Shown one piece after another: positions 39,538-43,084 of a stretch of 43,084 nt of DNA. The notes beneath the pieces were generated by a model. The model searched no databases and was not told the origin of the DNA. It was given only the letters and a program-made list of their open reading frames with translations. The DNA is taken from positions 1-43,084 of the forward strand of contig JAEXYA010000030.1 in NCBI GenBank assembly GCA_023451825.1. Direction: 5' to 3'. The stretch is from Pseudomonadota bacterium (GTDB lineage: Bacteria > Pseudomonadota > Alphaproteobacteria > Rhizobiales > Xanthobacteraceae). The translations under genes were made by a program, and so were the position numbers. Every line of letters begins with the position of its first letter. Position 1 is the stretch's first letter.

Positions 39538-39798
39538 ATGACTCCGCGTATATTTTCAGCACAGCGAAGCACGCAAGAGATCCTCGTCGATCGGGCGACG
39601 CTGCTGCGCGCCGAAGCGCAGCGGATGCCCTTGGGCGTCGAGCGCGATCGACTGATGAAGCAAGCCCGCCAGATCGAGGCTGAAGCTAACGCCCAAGGCT
39701 GGGCGAGCTCGCCGGGCCTGCAACCCCCGGCCCGAAGGAGCCGATCATGCCCCACGTCACGAGCCGTAGCTGGACGGATGCCGATATCGCGCGCTTGA
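39538..39798 (+). CDS. 'LRAEAQ' helical small protein, block B
   Basis: Begins MTPRIFSAQRSTQEILVDRA, then 'LLRAEAQRMPLGVERDRLM' and 'KQARQIEAEA', nearly identical to the block A protein. The stop codon present in block A after QPPK is missing, so the frame runs on through 'ARRSRSCPTSRAVAGRMPIS' and overlaps the HTH gene by 52 bases in a different frame, giving 86 residues. AAGGGA lies before the ATG. The added tail is probably not functional. Confidence 0.7.
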   Translation: MTPRIFSAQRSTQEILVDRATLLRAEAQRMPLGVERDRLMKQARQIEAEANAQGWASSPGLQPPARRSRSCPTSRAVAGRMPISRA

Positions 39799-39959
39799 GG
39801 AGGTTCTCCGACGAAGGTGCATCCGTGAACCGTGCCGCTGCAGCCTTGAACCGCAAAACCGAAGCGGTGAAGAAGGTCTGCCGCGTTCATGGGTTCACGC
39901 TGGTCGGTACACGCCAGGCAAAGGCGGCCATCCGGAACCTGGAAGCTGCTGCCGGATGA
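39747..39959 (+). CDS. GcrA-like small HTH protein, block B
   Basis: A 70-residue protein: 'TSRSWTDADIARLRRFSDEG' and 'NRAAAALNRKTEAVKKVCRVHG' form the helix-turn-helix unit, ending 'TLVGTRQAKAAIRNLEAAAG'. The ATG has AAGGAG upstream. Its TGA overlaps the microprotein ATG. It is the best-preserved member of the four-gene family in the window and likely a DNA-binding protein. Confidence 0.75.
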   Translation: MPHVTSRSWTDADIARLRRFSDEGASVNRAAAALNRKTEAVKKVCRVHGFTLVGTRQAKAAIRNLEAAAG

Positions 39960-40057
39960 TGCTCGAATTCGGGCGCATTCTGTTCGCGCTAACGGCGACG
40001 CTCGCCCTGATCGCCCTATCCTATGTCACCCTCAGATACCTCGCCGCGACTCTATAA
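39959..40057 (+). CDS. 32-residue membrane microprotein, block B
   Basis: MLEFGRILFALTATLALIAL followed by SYVTLRYLAATL: a single membrane helix with a short basic end. The start overlaps the HTH stop (TGATG). It aligns along its whole length with the block A product (MLELGRVLFALTATITLIAL), differing mainly by conservative changes. Confidence 0.6.
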   Translation: MLEFGRILFALTATLALIALSYVTLRYLAATL

Positions 40058-40121
40058 CTGCGCGGCGGAACCAATCATCCGGGCGTCTCTTGTATCCGCC
40101 GTTCAGTTGCGGAGTAGCGTC

Positions 40122-40472
40122 ATGCGTTTAGGATGGAGCCCATCCGTGGTGCCGGCCGGCGTCCACGATACCGTATACCTCGTCGTCGACTGCCACGGTC
40201 CGGGCGGGTGCGTGTGGCGGGAGGCCGATATCAGCGGCACCGACCTAGAGACCGTCATCACCGACCTGATGCACGGCGAGTATTCCGATCCTCTCTGCGT
40301 CGTAGCTTTCAACACCACCGAGAACTGGTCGCGAGATGTGACGGCCGATGTCGCGCGCGAGATCCAAGAGCGCAGCGATCTGGCCTATGAGGACGTGCCA
40401 GCCTGGCTGGAAGATTTCGTACATCGCCATGTGCATCCGGAGCGCCAGTTGCCCCTGGGGCTAAAGCCATGA
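40122..40472 (+). CDS. Conserved hypothetical protein, 116 residues
   Basis: Opens MRLGWSPSVVPAGVHDTVYL and continues with 'VWREADISGTDLETVITDLM', 'YSDPLCVVAFNTTENWSRDV' and 'DVAREIQERSDLAYEDVPAW'. This is a family I associate with Bradyrhizobium-type genomes, where it is widespread and unnamed. GGAG lies seven bases before the ATG. No cysteine cluster or membrane segment; an alpha/beta soluble protein is likely. Its TGA overlaps the next start (ATGA). The block A copy is broken. Confidence 0.75.
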   Translation: MRLGWSPSVVPAGVHDTVYLVVDCHGPGGCVWREADISGTDLETVITDLMHGEYSDPLCVVAFNTTENWSRDVTADVAREIQERSDLAYEDVPAWLEDFVHRHVHPERQLPLGLKP

Positions 40473-40690
40473 GCGGTATCAGTCCTTCGATCGCGCCGGA
40501 ATTCGACGCTGCAGCACTCGGCCCCGACGCCCTGCTCGATCTCGTCGGACACCTCGGCGCTGCCCTTATCCAATCTGACAAGATCACCGACCCTACCGTC
40601 CTCGATCATCTGCAGTCCGCTCATCGCCTCGCGCTCGATCTCTATTCCTCGTCCGGCGGGAGCCGACGATACCGCAATATCGAAGCGTGA
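40469..40690 (+). CDS. Small hypothetical protein, 73 residues
   Basis: Starts MSGISPSIAPEFDAAALGPD, followed by helical 'ALLDLVGHLGAALIQSDKIT' and 'LDHLQSAHRLALDLYSSSG'. The ATG overlaps the previous stop by four bases, so it is coupled to the conserved hypothetical gene. The last ten residues (GSRRYRNIEA) differ from block A, where the frame continues towards another tail, so the C-terminus here may have been altered by the ligase-fragment insertion. Confidence 0.6.
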   Translation: MSGISPSIAPEFDAAALGPDALLDLVGHLGAALIQSDKITDPTVLDHLQSAHRLALDLYSSSGGSRRYRNIEA

Positions 40691-40724
40691 GGCGCCGATG
40701 CCTTCGCAAACATAAAAGCACCTG

Positions 40725-40982
40725 ACGGCGGCATTCGCGCGAATTATCCCGGCTTCGTGAAGCCGGCGCTGGCATCCTGCGGGCGGCCGCTGGGTGCATG
40801 AGATCAAGTTCGACGGCTACCGGGTAGTAGGTCCACATTCAACGAAGCCATAAAGGTCTTCACGCGGAATGGCCACGACTGGACCGATCGCTTCAAAAAA
40901 ATCGCGACCGACGCTTGTGAGCTGAAGACCAAGTCGGCGATCATCGACGGCGAGGTTGTCTTCGCTGGCTGCCGAAACTGAA
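40725..40982 (+). pseudogene. Fragment of a LigD-type ATP-dependent DNA ligase
   Basis: In three frames one reads 'NYPGFVKPALAS', then 'WVHEIKFDGYRVV', then 'IKVFTRNGHDWTDRFKKIA' and 'ELKTKSAIIDGEVV'. These are consecutive segments of the ligase domain of bacterial NHEJ ligases; K in KFDGYR is the adenylated lysine (motif I) and DGEVV is motif III. Two frameshifts and a stop break it, and neither the nuclease nor the polymerase domain is present. Confidence 0.8.
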
Positions 40983-41130
40983 TATCGCGCGAAGTCGGCC
41001 GAGGGCAAACTGCGCCACCCAATTTTCCGAAGGCTTTCGGAAGGATCTGTGATACGCGATCCGAAACGCTGGCCGCGGCCACGCTCGATATCGAAGCTTT
41101 CTCTCGGCATATCTGGAGCCCAGTCCCCGT

Positions 41131-41241
41131 GATGCTGGAGAGACCATAACCGCCATAATCGAGCGCCTCGATCGCGACGATGTGCCTATGGCGGCGGAGC
41201 GCATCCGCGATGGCTTTGGACGATACCGAGTGCTCAAATAA
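41131..41241 (+). pseudogene. Orphan C-terminal tail shared with block A
   Basis: 'DAGETITAIIERLDRDDVPM' and 'AAERIRDGFGRYRVLK' followed by TAA align with the end of the block A reading frame ('ERLNRNDAPTAAERVQAGFG'). No start codon or upstream domain is attached. In block A it directly follows the relative of the 40469 gene; here the ligase fragment and about 150 unrecognised bases intervene. Confidence 0.55.
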
Positions 41242-41297
41242 AGACCCGGCGCGTCGCCCAACTCGCGCTGGCGGCCCGGCGCGCCGTCCCACATCAC

Positions 41298-41582
41298 TCA
41301 CTGCGCGTCGGGCTCGTTGTCGTTCGCCAAGGGACGGTGAATTGAGATGAACTCGTCGTTCTCGGCGAGCGCGATCCACTGCAGAGCCTGTTTGATCAAC
41401 TCGGTCTGCTCCTGGATGTCGCTTGTATCGTCTGCAGCGCGGGCCAGATCGGCTGCCCGCTTCCTGTAACGCCACGATTGCCTCGTGGGCTTGTGTTGCG
41501 CGTCCATCTTCCCTCGCAGGGTCGTCCGCACATACTCCAGATATTTCCGGCCATAGATAGGCATGTCCGACATGGCAGGCAT
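41298..41582 (-). CDS. Small hypothetical protein, up to 94 residues
   Basis: The C-terminal half 'AADDTSDIQEQTELIKQALQ' and 'WIALAENDEF' is a helical hairpin pattern shared with the block A remnant at 37171. ATG 41507 (MDAQHKPTRQSWRYRKRAAD, GAGGG just upstream) would give 69 residues and may be the real start; the longer form adds 'MPAMSDMPIYGRKYLEYVRT'. It is oriented against the rest of block B. Function unknown. Confidence 0.65.
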   Translation of the reverse strand: MPAMSDMPIYGRKYLEYVRTTLRGKMDAQHKPTRQSWRYRKRAADLARAADDTSDIQEQTELIKQALQWIALAENDEFISIHRPLANDNEPDAQ

Positions 41583-41794
41583 GGGTGCTCAAGGGGCCAA
41601 TATCAACCGTAAGTAACTTTGATCGGCTAGGCTGGTTTCATCATTAAGTGCGACTAGAGGCCTGACGGTTCATCTCGCCAGCCATCTTACCCCCACGCGG
41701 CCGGTCCACTGGATCGCCCAGCTTTGCCTTTGCTTAGTTGTGGCGACCTGCGCTTTGTCCGATGTTGCCGCATCATGAGGTCTGGCGGGATCGA

Positions 41795-42922
41795 ATGGAA
41801 CCTTTCGCCTTCGCAAGCGTCATGGACGGCACTCCATCGGTCCATGTGGCCCCCTCTGGTCACTGCCCTTCCAATATGATTTCGTTTTCCATCGCTCGCA
41901 GCGCTCTGGCCGCCTTCCTGGCTTCCCAGTGTGTCCGGCGGTGTCCGGAGGTCGATTTGCGCGACGTCTTGAGAGCCAAACAATCGGAAAACGCGCGCGG
42001 CTGGATGATCGAACACCAACGCACGCCCGGAGTGTGGTTCGAGCTATCCGGCCTATACATGTCGGAGGAAGCGGCCTCCGCATGGATCGCGGAAAGAGGG
42101 CAGAAGTATCTTGCCTCGGAACGTCATCGCCGGACCGCGGTAATACGCCGGAATAACGTGCATCTGTCCGGCCGGGGCGGCACAGCCATGGTCTTCGCCC
42201 ATGGTTTCGGATGTGACCAACAGATGTGGCGCTTCGTGGCGCCGCAATTTGAAGAGGATTTCAAAGTCGTTCTGTTCGACCACGTCGGTTGTGGAAGGTC
42301 CGACTCTAAGTCTTACAGCAGCGAGAAGTATGCGTCCCTGTCCGGCTATGCGTCAGACCTAACAGAGATCGGAGACGTCTTGGGGCTGAGAGACGCTGTA
42401 CTGGTGGCACACTCCGTCAGCGCTATGATCGCCGTGCTCGCCTCCGTCGCCGCTCCAAAAATGTTCGCTCGCCTCGTCCTGATCGGGCCGTCCGCCCGGT
42501 ACATCGACGACGTCGGTTACGTCGGAGGATTTTCGGAGGATCGCATCGGTGAGATGCTCCAATTCCTCGAAAACCACTATGTCGACTGGTCGGCCGCGAT
42601 GGCTCCAGCCATCATGGGAAATCAGGAACGCCCTCACCTTGCGCAGGAGTTGAACGACAGCTTCTGCCGCATGGACCCGGTCATCGCTCGGGAGTTCGCG
42701 CGTGTCACGTTCAGGTATGACAGCCGCGCCGACCTGCCTCTGGTCACCCGCCCGTCGTTGATCCTGCAATGCTCGGAAGATGCGATCGCACCCGTGGAGG
42801 CCGGAGCCTACGTGCATGGCGCCATTCCGGGAAGCACGCTGGCCGTTCTTAAAGCCACCGGCCATTGCCCGCATCTCAGCGCGCCTGGCGAAGTCGTTTC
42901 CGCCATCAAGGCCTTCGCCTGA
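41795..42922 (+). CDS. RsbQ-like alpha/beta hydrolase
   Basis: A protein with a strong RsbQ/KAI2/D14-type hydrolase domain beginning with 'AVIRRNNVHLSGRG'. Numbered from a TTG at 41738, the nucleophile is S226 in 'AHSVSAM', D348 is in 'LQCSEDAIAP' and H376 in 'ATGHCPHLS'; spacing matches Bacillus RsbQ (S96, D219, H247). RsbQ acts with the PAS-phosphatase RsbP in stress signalling; such a partner might lie beyond the window. The start is uncertain: candidates are 41738, 41795, 42005 and 42059; the last gives 287 residues, closest to RsbQ (269). The extra N-terminal 60-100 residues are unrecognised. Confidence 0.85.
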   Translation: MEPFAFASVMDGTPSVHVAPSGHCPSNMISFSIARSALAAFLASQCVRRCPEVDLRDVLRAKQSENARGWMIEHQRTPGVWFELSGLYMSEEAASAWIAERGQKYLASERHRRTAVIRRNNVHLSGRGGTAMVFAHGFGCDQQMWRFVAPQFEEDFKVVLFDHVGCGRSDSKSYSSEKYASLSGYASDLTEIGDVLGLRDAVLVAHSVSAMIAVLASVAAPKMFARLVLIGPSARYIDDVGYVGGFSEDRIGEMLQFLENHYVDWSAAMAPAIMGNQERPHLAQELNDSFCRMDPVIAREFARVTFRYDSRADLPLVTRPSLILQCSEDAIAPVEAGAYVHGAIPGSTLAVLKATGHCPHLSAPGEVVSAIKAFA

Positions 42923-43084
42923 AACCTTTCCACGACAGCGCCATTGAGAGGCAGCACACGCCGGGTGTCAACCGGCCATAACGGGGATGATGGACGCGGC
43001 GGTTTTGCCGGTTTCTCGTCGCGACAGCAACGCATCGGTACGCGTGGCAATCTAACCTGTTCTCGGCGTGTGCCCCATTTCGGC
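42923..43084. other. Right edge, no gene recognised
   Basis: About 160 bases after the RsbQ-like gene. Open frames here are antisense or lack ribosome-binding sites. No second copy of the tRNA-Ser fragment is seen, so the island's right end is not in the window. Confidence 0.4.

Larger units (their letters stand above)
39325..41420 (+). repeat. Duplicated multi-gene block, copy B (mostly intact)
   Basis: The counterpart of 35510-37240 in the same orientation. The order LRAEAQ, HTH, microprotein, conserved hypothetical, second hypothetical, tail and the oppositely oriented gene at 41298 is retained with open frames. It differs by a LigD ligase fragment (40725-40982) lying before the tail. Confidence 0.75.

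Noticed and set aside
39183..39890. 235-codon minus-strand frame across block B
   Set aside because: Antisense to the LRAEAQ and HTH genes, whose equivalents in block A are read on the plus strand; the same antisense pattern in block A (35668-36210) shows only mirrored codon structure.
35369..41240. The module as a classical toxin-antitoxin or phage-defence system
   Set aside because: No nuclease, kinase, acetyltransferase or other known toxin motif is present in the small proteins, and no known defence domain is adjacent; kept only as an unexplained recurrent module.
1..43084. CRISPR array, rRNA, or insertion sequence with transposase
   Set aside because: No regularly spaced direct repeats, no rRNA-like sequence, and no transposase reading frame or IS-type terminal repeats were seen; the repeats present are palindromic intergenic elements and one gene-block duplication.

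Overview
The window is GC-rich DNA from an alphaproteobacterium, most likely the Bradyrhizobium/Rhodopseudomonas/Tardiphaga/Afipia group. Grounds: long antisense open frames typical of such DNA, small-protein families (DUF6894, DUF2934, GcrA-like small HTH proteins) abundant in that group, the palindromic repeats whose arms read gtaggatgggtagagc and cgtcattgcgaggagc, an alphaproteobacterial GAAC-N7-GAAC SOS box and CtrA-type TTAA-N7-TTAA boxes. The species cannot be fixed from sequence alone.

Layout. (1) 1-1012: gene-poor repetitive DNA ending in an SOS-box-like site, then a 64-residue membrane protein gene. (2) 1.4-2.6 kb: a beta-lactamase-fold serine hydrolase. (3) 2.7-6.2 kb: a cobalt-type nitrile hydratase operon (alpha, beta, accessory protein; minus strand), divergent from an amidohydrolase. 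(4) 6.3-15.9 kb: a surface polysaccharide locus. A minus-strand run holds a WecG/TagA-type transferase, a Wzx-type flippase, a GT4 transferase, a GINT1-like beta-propeller protein, a JmjC/cupin-like protein and a CelD-like acetyltransferase; a Wzz/ExoP-type co-polymerase with a degenerate kinase domain diverges from it. The shared intergenic region carries three CtrA-like boxes. (5) 16.2-22.5 kb: a homogentisate catabolic locus: MarR regulator, flavin hydroxylase plus a DUF2783 small protein (resembling the MhaA/MhaB pair), a metallo-beta-lactamase-fold protein flanked by two related palindromes, hmgA and fahA. No maleylacetoacetate isomerase is present. (6) 22.5-26.5 kb: a three-subunit molybdenum hydroxylase (2Fe-2S, FAD with extra Fe-S cysteines, molybdopterin subunit). 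(7) 26.6-31.7 kb: stress-type SDR, zinc-ribbon, HTH and DUF6894 small proteins, two tandem Crp/Fnr regulators and a lytic transglycosylase.

At 31,869 the chromosome appears to end in a 22-base copy of a tRNA-Ser 3' end, and a tyrosine integrase follows at once. Everything to the right is probably an integrated island that leaves the window without reaching its other end. The integrase is translationally coupled to an unrecognised 338-residue protein. The rest is dominated by very small genes and two diverged copies of one multi-gene block (A about 35.5-37.2 kb, B about 39.3-41.4 kb). Block B is mostly intact; block A has lost a start codon, gained a nonsense codon and acquired several frameshifts. 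Block B has a fragment of a LigD-type DNA ligase lodged in it. An RsbQ-like alpha/beta hydrolase lies at the right edge.

The most novel-looking material is the recurrent small-gene module: an 'LRAEAQ' helical protein, a GcrA-like HTH protein and a 31/32-residue membrane microprotein. The first two occur in three copies in the window and the microprotein in two, with overlapping start and stop codons in the island copies.
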